Assembly: GCA_964429695.1 (NCBI GenBank)
Contig: CAYSCS010000018.1
Location: 1 to 64,000, forward strand
Source of the DNA: CAYSCS01 sp964429695
Lineage (GTDB): Bacteria; Acidobacteriota; Aminicenantia; Aminicenantales; Aminicenantaceae
DNA: 64,000 bases
Direction of reading: 5' to 3'
The translations under genes were made by a program, and so were the position numbers. Positions 1 through 6,917 of this stretch are shown here, piece after piece. The notes under the pieces are model-generated. The model was not told where the DNA came from. It saw nothing but the letters and a program-made list of their open reading frames with translations, and did not search any database. The stretch's first letter is position 1. Each line of letters opens with the position of its first letter.

Positions 1-77
1 TTGAGCACCTCACCTCGCTCATCCAGCAAGGTGATGTGTGAGTATTGCTTGTGATGGTCAATACCCATATAATTCAT
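1..77 (-). CDS. IS110-family transposase, N-terminal fragment (cut by window edge)
   Basis: The reverse strand from 77 to 1 reads MNYMGIDHHKQYSHITLLDE and then RGEVL, with no stop before the window edge. An N-terminal GIDxHK followed by an Asp about 12 residues later is the start of the RuvC-like DEDD catalytic domain of IS110-family transposases. A strong Shine-Dalgarno (AGGAGGTG on the minus strand, 83-90) precedes the ATG. Only about 25 codons are visible, so whether the gene is intact cannot be judged. These enzymes move their element using a bridge RNA encoded in the noncoding DNA next to the gene. Confidence 0.75.
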   Translation of the reverse strand, partial: MNYMGIDHHKQYSHITLLDERGEVL

Positions 78-326
78 TCGTGCACCTCCTAATAGTTAAA
101 TTTTCCAACCGGAAGTCTATCACAACCTCCGGAGGAGGTGCGTCACATCATCATGTTATCTTATTATTCAAATTGGAGAAATAGAATAAATAAATGAAAT
201 GATTATTAACAATTCTATTTATATTAAGTAATATGTAACAAAAGGTCGATATTATGCATTCAATTCGTATAAAAACGAGTTAAGTTAAAGGCTGCCTTAA
301 ATAAAACAAAAATAAGGAGAAGTACG
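78..326 (-). ncRNA. IS110 noncoding end; candidate bridge-RNA region
   Basis: These roughly 250 bases have no plausible reading frame and lie directly upstream of the IS110 transposase start. In the IS110 group the noncoding left end at this place encodes the bridge RNA. A perfect 9-base inverted repeat pairs 82-90 (GCACCTCCT) with 133-141 (AGGAGGTGC), so in a minus-strand transcript the transposase Shine-Dalgarno would be locked in a stem. A perfect palindrome CCTCCGGAGG sits at 126-135. The element boundary and the RNA ends cannot be fixed from sequence alone. The bridge-RNA role is inferred from position. Confidence 0.35.
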
Positions 327-956
327 ATGGTAAAAGTCAAGGAGATGCCATACAGTGAGAAGTACGCTACTACGCTGGACTATATGAAGCTTCTTGACAC
401 GTTTGTCCCGCCTCTGGTACAGAAACACTTGGGTGATGAAGGAGTAGCCGAGCTCCAAAGGACTTGGCAGGAAGGATTAAAACCCATTCCTGAGGATGCT
501 TCATTTGAAGAGAAGTATGAGATAGCTTACGGTAACTGGATGCGGAATTGGTCAATCGCTTTCAACTTCGTTCGCACACATCTTGGTGAGGGCGGCGTTG
601 AGGAGTTCAAACGCGCGGACGTTGAGGCATTGAAGAGGAAAGGCTCTGGCCCAGCTTTGTTTCTATTGAAAATGGTGAGAGCCCTTTCACCAAGCTCTGC
701 CTTCTCGATGATAGCTAAGCAGATGGCATATCAATTACAGGTTTTTACCCCTTTCTCTGTATCTGAACTGACTGGGCAGAAAGCAGTGTTCAACGCACCC
801 CGATGCAAAATACTAGATTTGCCAAGTGGTGAGGACGTTTGCCTCGTCGGTTGCCAGAGCGTTTATCCGATGTGGCTGGCCGAGCAGCTTATGGTAAGGA
901 TGAATACAGAGCGTCAGGGGAACAGTTGCACAGTCACCTTAATTCCCCTCGGATAG
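327..956 (+). CDS. Hypothetical cytosolic protein, 209 aa
   Basis: The ATG at 327 follows an AAGGAG Shine-Dalgarno at 313-318. There is no signal peptide or membrane segment. The N-terminal half is helical and Trp/Tyr-rich (LDYMKLLDTFVPPLVQKH, WMRNWSIAFNFVRTH). The C-terminal half has a Cys-containing segment (DVCLVGCQSVYPMWLAEQL) faintly like the ligand-binding half of L-2-amino-thiazoline-4-carboxylate-hydrolase-like proteins, but I do not recognise the family with confidence. It sits between an IS110 end and an attC-like palindrome, so it is probably accessory DNA. No function is assigned. Confidence 0.55.
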   Translation: MVKVKEMPYSEKYATTLDYMKLLDTFVPPLVQKHLGDEGVAELQRTWQEGLKPIPEDASFEEKYEIAYGNWMRNWSIAFNFVRTHLGEGGVEEFKRADVEALKRKGSGPALFLLKMVRALSPSSAFSMIAKQMAYQLQVFTPFSVSELTGQKAVFNAPRCKILDLPSGEDVCLVGCQSVYPMWLAEQLMVRMNTERQGNSCTVTLIPLG

Positions 957-981
957 AGCTCGTTGAGGAGGCAGCTCATCG

Positions 982-1070
982 CCTAACACAGCATATGCGT
1001 TTCGAGCTGACGCTCTTGCCCTTCGGGACATTGCTTCTTACGGTCGCAACGTCGTATATGTTGGTACCGC
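982..1070 (+). repeat. Imperfect palindrome, attC-like (copy 1)
   Basis: The left arm CCTAACACAGCATATGCG begins at 982 and pairs over about 11 positions (two G-T wobbles) with CGTATATGTTG at 1053-1063. The arms are separated by about 55 bases rich in smaller inverted repeats. A related palindrome lies at 2501-2603. Both have a TAACACA-type left arm and an ATATG-TGG-type right arm, and both follow an accessory gene. This is the layout of an integron attC site, but the 7-base recombination cores are not exact. A mobile palindromic repeat is the alternative. Confidence 0.4.
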
Positions 1071-1116
1071 TATATGAAATACCCAAGCCCGCATTAAGAA
1101 ATGAGGTGGTAGAATT

Positions 1117-1721
1117 ATGGCAACAAAAGTAGACCTAACAAAGGATACAAAACATACTACACAGCAAAAACTCTCCCTGAGATTGTGGAGATTGAAGAGG
1201 GGAAATTCTTGGCAATAGAAGGTAAAGGTGCTCCTGCCGGTGATGAATTTCAAACTAAACTAGGTGCTTTATATTCTCTTGCCTATGGTGCCAAAATACT
1301 GATGAAAAAAGAAGGTAAAGATTTTTCTGTTGTAAAATTAGAGGGTCTCTGGTGGGTAGATTCTGATAAGCCATATATAAAAATTCCTCGTGAAGAATGG
1401 AGATGGAAACTTCTCATCCGCCAACCTAAATTTGTTACCTCTGAGATAGTTGAGGAAGCGAAGCAGGAAGTTATAAATATAAAGAAGAAAAAGATAGATT
1501 TGGTAAACGAAGTTAAGTTTGAAAAAATAAAAGAAGAAAAATGTATTTAGATTTTGCATATTGGTCCGTATTCTACAGAGCCTGAATCAATTGTAAAAAT
1601 GGAAAAACAGATAAAAGATAAGAATCTTGTGAAAAACGGGCTTCACCATGAAATCTATTTATTTAGTGCTGGTTATTCAGGAAAGGTCCCTGAGGAGAAA
1701 TGGAGAACGATTTTGAGATAG
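1117..1721 (+). pseudogene. Broken GyrI-like small-molecule-binding protein
   Basis: Translating across two lesions gives a complete GyrI-like (YdhR/SOUL-type ligand-binding) protein. It starts MATKVDLTKD at 1117, shifts frame near 1140-1146, and continues YYTAKTLPEIVEIEEGKF. The conserved LGALYSLAYG and LEGLWWVDSDKP segments follow. An in-frame TAG at 1548-1550 interrupts the segment that continues ILHIGPYSTEPE and ends GKVPEEKWRTILR before the TAG at 1719. The family's charged VNEVKFEKIKEEKC stretch and HIGPYS motif are both kept, so decay is recent or the lesions are sequencing errors. The 366-base central frame alone would make a truncated product. The gene lies between the two attC-like palindromes and just upstream of the alkylation-repair gene. 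Confidence 0.7.
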
Positions 1722-1738
1722 CCTGTTAAAATGAGAGA

Positions 1739-2446
1739 ATGAGATCTATGAATAAGAAAATGCAAGTTAGCAAGATTATTGAGAAATTAGAATCCTTATC
1801 AAACCTCAAGGCAATAGAAGGTATGGCAAAATTTGGGATTACACCGAAAAGAACTTTTGGTGTTTCAATTCCAAATCTTAGGAAAATTGCTAAAAGCCTA
1901 GGAATAAACCATGAGCTTGCTCTGGAGCTTTGGCAAACAAACCTTCGTGAAACTAAGATACTTGCCAGTATGATTGGTGACCCAAAATCTGTAACCGAAG
2001 AACAGATGGAAAATTGGGTGAAAGAATTTGACTATTGGGAAATCTGCGATCAGGTGTGCCAGAATCTTTTTACCTATACCCAATTTGCTTATCAAAAAGC
2101 AATAGAATGGTGTGGGAGGAAGGAAGAATTTGTTAAAAGAGCAGGGTTTGCTTTGATGGCATGGTTAGCTTTTAAAGATAAGAAAGCGAAAAACGAACAA
2201 TTTGAGAAATTTCTCCCAATCATAAAAAGAGAAGCTACAGATAATAGAAATTTTATTAAAAAAGCAATTAACTGGGCATTGAGGCAGATTGGGAAAAGAA
2301 ATATCGCCTTGAATAAGAAAGCAATTGAAACTGCAAAAGAGATACAAAAGATAGGATCAAAAACTGCTAAATGGATTGCTCAAGATGCAATCAAGGAATT
2401 AACAAGCGATGCAATCCAAGAAAGATTGAAAGAAAGAGGTAAATAA
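1739..2446 (+). CDS. alkD: DNA alkylation repair protein, AlkD-like
   Basis: This is an all-helical, HEAT-like protein of 235 aa, the normal length for the AlkD/DNA alkylation repair family, which excises alkylated purines without base flipping. Family marks are FGVSIPNLRKIAKSLG near residue 40, HELALELWQTNLRETKILASM, the WEICDQVCQNLF segment, and KKAINWALRQIGKRN near residue 185. The ATG at 1748 is an alternative start, since no clear Shine-Dalgarno decides between it and 1739. The gene follows the broken GyrI-like gene by 17 bases and ends about 60 bases before the second attC-like palindrome, so the pair may have arrived together. Confidence 0.85.
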   Translation: MRSMNKKMQVSKIIEKLESLSNLKAIEGMAKFGITPKRTFGVSIPNLRKIAKSLGINHELALELWQTNLRETKILASMIGDPKSVTEEQMENWVKEFDYWEICDQVCQNLFTYTQFAYQKAIEWCGRKEEFVKRAGFALMAWLAFKDKKAKNEQFEKFLPIIKREATDNRNFIKKAINWALRQIGKRNIALNKKAIETAKEIQKIGSKTAKWIAQDAIKELTSDAIQERLKERGK

Positions 2447-2500
2447 TATGGGCGGGCTTGGGCATTCTGCGGTCGCTAAGAGCCTTTCCCCTATCGAGGT

Positions 2501-2603
2501 CACATAACACAACATATACGGCTCACTTCGTTCGCTCAAATTTTGGCGTCGTCAAAACTTCGAATATGCTGGAGCCGTGAGCAAAATTACGAAGTAATTT
2601 TGC
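2501..2603 (+). repeat. Imperfect palindrome with perfect hairpin, attC-like (copy 2)
   Basis: The left arm AACATATACG (2511-2520) pairs with CGAATATGCTGG (2561-2572) in the same design as the copy at 982-1070. It is followed at once by a perfect 10-base inverted repeat, GCAAAATTAC (2581-2590) and GTAATTTTGC (2594-2603), with a 3-base loop. The run is a nest of short inverted repeats (GCTCACTTCGTTCGCTC, AAATTTTGG with TCAAAACTT). No T-tract follows, so it is not a standard terminator. Confidence 0.45.
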
Positions 2604-2861
2604 GTCAGTCAGCATCTGGATTTTGCTCAAAGAAAATTCTGACATCGTCCAGCAGACACCACTAGATGTCCTTCTTTTCTTAAACTGCCTTTATTTTTTT
2701 ATCTAAGGCGCTGATAATTATTTCCCTAAAGAGATTAAAACCGAAGTCACTTTTGTAGCTTCAACGTTTAAATGGTTTTTAAATAAAATTTCGGAGGATT
2801 AAAATACTGCCTGCAAACTTTAAGGTTGAAGAATATAAAAAGTCAAAGAGAAAAAAGAAAG
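2604..2861. other. Gene-free spacer
   Basis: No credible reading frame, RNA gene or promoter was recognised. The stretch is AT-rich and separates the attC-like palindrome from the IS91-like remnant. Confidence 0.5.
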
Positions 2862-3160
2862 ATCAAGCTGAGATTTGTGGCAGAAAGACCTCCTCCGCCT
2901 CATCTCGTCTCGCAGGAACTTCTGATGGATTCTGAGAGAGGCGCAGAATATTTTTCATGATTCCTATCTTTTCCATTGCGGAGAGGTCCGGGTGCGCTCC
3001 TGCGCTTTTTGAGCGTCTCTGCGGCTTTTGAGCCACTTTGGCCCACCAGGAGAGGCTTCTGATTCCCCTTGACGCCTTACTTTGTCATGATTTATATTTC
3101 CTGACGATGGTTGAAGGGGAAAATGAGGACAAAGATGCTCAGCCAGCCAGCAAATCTGAA
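2862..3160 (+). mobile_element. Decayed IS91-like element 3' end (copy A)
   Basis: Bases 2862-2960 read IKLRFVAERPPPPHLVSQEL, then LLMDSERGAEYFS and a stop. This is the extreme C-terminus of an IS91-type transposase. The following 200 noncoding bases align with those after the second copy (5087-5290), sharing GCGGCTTTTGAGC, CTTTGGCCC and the block ending in GCTCAG. Nothing of the catalytic domain remains upstream. The terminal noncoding part corresponds to where IS91-type elements carry their oriIS. Confidence 0.6.
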
Positions 3161-3269
3161 AAGGAACTTCTTATCTTTTAAAACCTGACCCTGTTTGATG
3201 AGAGGGAAGCGCAGATAAAAGGCTTTTCATATAGAAATAGAGAACGAGATTGATATTGAGGAGGAAAGG

Positions 3270-4079
3270 ATGAGGAATAAATTCGTCGAATTTCTGGTAG
3301 TCTTTCTGGCCGCGGTGGTCATTTCCCTGCCCACTGTGCCCGGTGAGGGACAAGAGCGGCCGAAGCTGGATTGTCAGAAAATGGCCCTGGATTATTCCCG
3401 GGCTCTGGAAAGTCTTGACCTACGGACTTTGTTTCTCCTTAAAGGAGAGCCCTACTCCAAGGAAGCTGAGGCTGCGGCCAAAAAAGAACTCGGCAGCCCC
3501 GAAGCAAAGAAATTGCTTGCTCCTATAATCGGGATGATTCGTCTATTTCCCAAGATCGACGCACTCCCCGATTGGGTGACGGAGGTCAATGTCGAATATC
3601 AGTACGTTGAAGGCAATGACTTAATCGAGATGCACGGGGATTTTGTCCTCAGAGGGGATCGCTGGGTCATCCAAGACCTTGAGCCGAGGGGAGGCGAAAC
3701 TCTGGACGAGGCAAAAAGGGCGGAATATGCCGGCGAACTCTCTCCGGCTCCGCCTGAAGGCCAGAAAACTCTGGAGGAAAGATTCGAATGGTTGGTTGCA
3801 GTGCTTAACTTCGCCGTCCAGCAAAAGAACCAGAACGCGGTGAATGCAACCGGCGCCTTGCCCGGCGACTGTGGCCTCCATTCGAGTGATCCCCCGGCGA
3901 AAAGGGAAAAAATCATTAAAATGCTTTCCCAATTCCCCTCCATCGGTCCCATCCCGGCACCGGCGAAGTCTTTTCGTTTAGTTCTCAAAGGAACTCTTGA
4001 TGGTCAGGACTCTCTCGCCGATATCGGCTTTTACTGGCCTGGCAATCAACTGAAAATAAAGTTTGTGCGATTTGAATAA
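3270..4079 (+). CDS. Secreted hypothetical protein, 269 aa
   Basis: The ATG at 3270 follows a GAGGAGGAAAGG Shine-Dalgarno. The N-terminus MRNKFVEFLVVFLAAVVISL is a signal peptide, with likely cleavage near residue 25-28. The mature part is acidic and Pro-rich, with no motif I recognise. The segment VNVEYQYVEGNDLIEMHGDF reads like beta strands, and Cys residues (LDCQK, GDCGL) could form a disulfide. Its codons are visibly richer in G and C than those of the window's core genes. It lies between two decayed IS91-like ends, which suggests horizontal arrival. Function unknown. Confidence 0.65.
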   Translation: MRNKFVEFLVVFLAAVVISLPTVPGEGQERPKLDCQKMALDYSRALESLDLRTLFLLKGEPYSKEAEAAAKKELGSPEAKKLLAPIIGMIRLFPKIDALPDWVTEVNVEYQYVEGNDLIEMHGDFVLRGDRWVIQDLEPRGGETLDEAKRAEYAGELSPAPPEGQKTLEERFEWLVAVLNFAVQQKNQNAVNATGALPGDCGLHSSDPPAKREKIIKMLSQFPSIGPIPAPAKSFRLVLKGTLDGQDSLADIGFYWPGNQLKIKFVRFE

Positions 4080-4888
4080 AGGGGGCGCTGAATTCGGGAC
4101 GTCATCCCTAATGCCAAATTTCTCTATAAAGAGAAAGGAGATCTACCCCGAAGAACGCGATCCCGGAGGCGAATTTTGAAATTTAAACGAAACATTCTAA
4201 TTTACCGAAAAATCGGCACCCTGAGGACAAGAAATTTGTATTTCGGCTGCGTCGGTTAATTGAGTGTCCGAGCATCAATAGGGAAATATAGATATATAAA
4301 TCCCGATAAAATGGATGTCAACGACCAATCAAAAACGAAACTGGTGGGCGAAAATGCCTCACCAGCCGCAGAGACGGCCGGAAAATGCTGAAAATCAGGC
4401 GGACCTCCTCCATCTGGCCAGGAGAAGCTCTTCCCTCATCCATTCGCCCCATTCCTTCAACGTCGCTGAGACCGGGAGGTGGAATATACTTTATAATACT
4501 AGGTTAGTGAATCCGAAGACGATTGCCAGGAAGGCAAGAGTTGATGCTTTTAGCTGTTTGATGTTCTGAGACAACGCTTGTTGTCTTCTCCTGCTTATGG
4601 CCGTAAACTCCTGTTGACTCTCTGAAGCAAAGAGGCGGGACCTCGAGCGGCATCTTCCAAGCAGAGAGGGATGGAGAGCATGCTTTGAGCGAGCTGGCCC
4701 ATTTCTTGTTTCATCCTTCCTGTTGTGGCTGGCGTTTACCGTCCCCGTCATCCCGAGCGGACTGTCTTCTATTGGGCGCTTCTATGATGATGTGATGCAA
4801 GTACTTTCTATATAGCCTCCTTTCTTTTTCTTCTTCTTTCCTTCTTCCTGGGTCTTGTGAACTAGCATTCTATCCGTGCCCTTAACCC
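4080..4888. other. Gene-free stretch upstream of IS91-like remnant
   Basis: No credible gene was seen. The longest plus-strand frame (4315-4569) has low-complexity Arg/Ser/His composition, no ribosome binding site and no family resemblance, and was rejected. The stretch may hold unrecognisable 5' parts of the IS91-like element whose C-terminus follows. The sequence just before 4889 only loosely resembles transposase sequence. Confidence 0.45.
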
Positions 4889-5086
4889 TACGAGGTCGAT
4901 CCTCTGGTTTGTCCCCAGTGTGGAGGACAGATGAAGGTCATCGCTTTTATTACGGATTAGGCCGTGATGAACAGGATCATCCATCACCTTAAGCTGACTT
5001 TTCTCGCCCACAAACCTCCTCCACCCTCCAGGGCTTTTCAGGAGCTTCTGGTGGCTGCTGAGACCTCGGCCGAATATTTTTTATAA
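4889..5086 (+). pseudogene. IS91-like transposase, C-terminal remnant
   Basis: The frame reads YEVDPLVCPQCGGQMKVIAF, then ITD, a stop (TAG, 4958-4960), and AVMNRIIHHLKLTFLAHKPP through to AEYFL and TAA at 5084-5086. A YEVDPLxCPxCGGxM block followed by an Ile-rich helix and a Pro-run near the end is characteristic of the C-terminus of IS91-family (Y2) transposases. The catalytic domain is absent or unrecognisable, and upstream frames carry stops. It is homologous to the shorter remnant at 2862-2960. Confidence 0.7.
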
Positions 5087-5290
5087 TCTTCTCTTTGCGC
5101 AGAAGGAGAGGTGCGGCTGCGCCACGGCATTTTTTTATCATCTGTGCGGCTTTTGAGCTGCTTTGGCCCGCCATGAGCCATTCCCAACTTCACTTGACAT
5201 CTCTTCAAGTCGAGATTTATACTCCCCTATGATGGTAGGAGGGGTAAATTGTCACAAAGAGGCTCAGTCGACAACCACAGCCGAAAGCCA
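5087..5290 (+). mobile_element. Noncoding 3' end of IS91-like element (copy B)
   Basis: This follows the remnant transposase stop and is collinear with 2961-3160 of copy A, including the GCGGCTTTTGAGC and CTTTGGCCC blocks. Inverted repeats such as ACTTGA and TCAAGT (5191-5210 area) are present. The exact terminus is not defined. It is the likely replication-start side (oriIS) if the element behaves like IS91. Confidence 0.5.
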
Positions 5291-5857
5291 AATTCTTATT
5301 ATTTATTATTTTCCATAATGAACTTCAAGAAGCTAATCCATTCTTAGTTTCCTGAAAATCTCTTTTTTCCTCCTCAAAAGCCATAGGGACCAATTTTTAT
5401 TTAGGTGGCTAAAAAAGAGATATTTTTATTTTAAAACTTAAGTTTTCTTTTTTTGAATACTCATCTTTTTTAAGAAAGGATTCTCCCTAAGAAACCTCTT
5501 GTTTTAAATTGAGAGAATTTGAATCTTGAGGATTGGGTATCGTTCAATGAGAAAAGAAGAGTGAAAAAATATCCTTTGCCATTTAAGTCTCAATAAATAT
5601 TTTAGTCTTATTTTCCTTCCGCATCTTCAATCAAAAAGGATAAGGCAAGTTGTCAGAGGCTCTCGTTTCAAGGAAGTTAATTTAAGCTTTCCACGAGAAT
5701 GGGATTCTTGAGGCAACTCTCGAGATTGAAGTTAAAAAGGAAAGAGGGATTTCAAAATCATAAAATAAAAAAATTAATAAGGTGAGCTCTCAATGGTTTT
5801 AAGACCCTCCCTTTCCCGAATATCAGAAGATTATCAGAGAATAAAATTAACTCTTCA
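5291..5857. other. Gene-free AT-rich spacer
   Basis: No gene, RNA or repeat was recognised. It separates the accessory segment from the minus-strand TPR/GWxTD pair, and no clear intrinsic terminator for that pair is visible. Confidence 0.5.
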
Positions 5858-6829
5858 TTAATTCTTCTTTATGGATTCTAGAATAGCCTTTGCCACTTCT
5901 GCATGCTCTCCCTCTGGTTCGAGTTCAAGGTATCTCTCAAGCTCTTTTTGGGCGTTTTCGAGCTCGTTCAACCTGAAATAACACATGCCTAGCTGATAAT
6001 GAGCAAGGGCAAAGTCAGGCTTGAGCTCAATGGCCTTTTCGAAATACTGTTTTGCCTCCTCATCATCATTTCTGTTTGCTGCGGTTACGGCAAGATTGTA
6101 GAGTTCTTCTGGAGAAAACTCTGCATCTGGAAGATGCTTCATCTTTTCAAGATATTCCATGGCCTTTTCCTCATTTCCCAGGGCTGAATAAGAGATAGAA
6201 ATTATTTTGAGGGTCTTATACGACTCAGGCTCAATCTCCAAAGCTTTGTTTGCCGCTTCTATGGCTTTTTCATATTCTTCTGCCCTGAAGTATGAGGCAG
6301 CCATGTTTTCATAGGCCTCATAGAAATCGGGTTTTATTTTTGAGGCTTCTTCGAACTCTTTAGCAGCCTCAATAAATTTTTCCCCTTCAAAGAGTGCGAT
6401 TCCTGCGTTGAAGTGCTCAAGCGCTTTTTCATTTGTTACTTTTAGCTGAGCCCTTTGTTCGGGGGTGAGCTCATCGTTTTGGAAAAGGACAAAGGTTCCT
6501 TCATAGAGGAAGGAAGATTGAGAACTTCTCATCCTCCTCAGTTCTATTGTTTCTTCAAGAGTCTGATATCCTTCTTTTTCGAGATGAAACGAGAGGCTTT
6601 TTATCTCCATCGGAAGGAGGAAGGCAAATTTCCCTTTTTTATCGGTGAAGAATTCTTTTTTAAAATCATTCCTTTCAGGACTCGTAATGATCACCTTTGT
6701 CTTTTCCAGAGGTTCGTTCTTTGTATTCATCACGGTGATAGAAATTCTTCTCGCCGTAACCTGGGAGTAGGTAGCGAGGAGAAGAATCATCTCCAAAGAG
6801 AGAAAAAAACTAAAAATTCTTTTAAGCAT
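5858..6829 (-). CDS. Exported Cna-B-like/TPR repeat protein
   Basis: The start at 6829 is chosen because GGAGGAGGT lies 4 bases upstream of that ATG; the longer frame from 6859 lacks one. The product is 323 aa. MLKRIFSFFLSLEMILLLAT is a signal peptide. Residues about 28-110 form a carboxypeptidase-regulatory-like beta sandwich (ISITVMNTKNEPLEKTKV, then a FFTDKKGKFAF turn). From about residue 130 on there are five to six TPR units (ALEHFNAGIALFEGEKF, AYENMAASYFRAEEYEKAIE, ALAHYQLGMCYFRLNELENA). It follows the GWxTD gene by about 90 bases on the same strand. The same domain order recurs at 48791-49714 behind the second GWxTD gene. It is probably a periplasmic scaffold; partner unknown. Confidence 0.8.
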   Translation of the reverse strand: MLKRIFSFFLSLEMILLLATYSQVTARRISITVMNTKNEPLEKTKVIITSPERNDFKKEFFTDKKGKFAFLLPMEIKSLSFHLEKEGYQTLEETIELRRMRSSQSSFLYEGTFVLFQNDELTPEQRAQLKVTNEKALEHFNAGIALFEGEKFIEAAKEFEEASKIKPDFYEAYENMAASYFRAEEYEKAIEAANKALEIEPESYKTLKIISISYSALGNEEKAMEYLEKMKHLPDAEFSPEELYNLAVTAANRNDDEEAKQYFEKAIELKPDFALAHYQLGMCYFRLNELENAQKELERYLELEPEGEHAEVAKAILESIKKN

Positions 6830-6844
6830 TAAGACCTCCTCCGA

Positions 6845-6863
6845 AAGCTTGTGAAGCAAGCTT
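6845..6863 (-). promoter_or_regulatory. Perfect hairpin just upstream of TPR gene ribosome binding site
   Basis: AAGCTTG (6845-6851) and CAAGCTT (6857-6863) are perfect inverted repeats around a 5-base loop. They lie between the GWxTD gene and the TPR gene, about 10 bases before the latter's Shine-Dalgarno. It could adjust translation or stabilise a processed message. No T-tract follows, so it is not an obvious terminator. Confidence 0.35.
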
Positions 6864-6917
6864 AAGATAAGAACGATTTATGAAAGAAATTTTAATCTTA
6901 TTCATAGGTAGAAGGGT

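Noticed and set aside
839..1132. 97-aa plus-strand frame
   Set aside because: It overlaps the 327-956 gene in another frame and runs through the palindrome; no family resemblance or ribosome binding site.
1185..1550. Stand-alone 121-aa gene with an amber stop
   Set aside because: Its sequence is the middle of a GyrI-like protein whose N- and C-terminal parts are found in the flanking DNA, so it is described as a broken gene.
3599..3988. Long minus-strand frames opposite the secreted protein gene
   Set aside because: Shadow frames of a GC-richer gene; the plus frame has a signal peptide and a good ribosome binding site.
4315..4569. 84-aa frame between IS91-like remnants
   Set aside because: No Shine-Dalgarno, biased Arg/Ser composition and no recognisable domain.
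1548..4960. Possible amber (TAG) recoding, since TAG interrupts the GyrI-like gene and the IS91-like remnant
   Set aside because: Both genes carry further lesions or truncation, the interrupted residues differ, and intact genes show no internal TAG; ordinary decay explains it.
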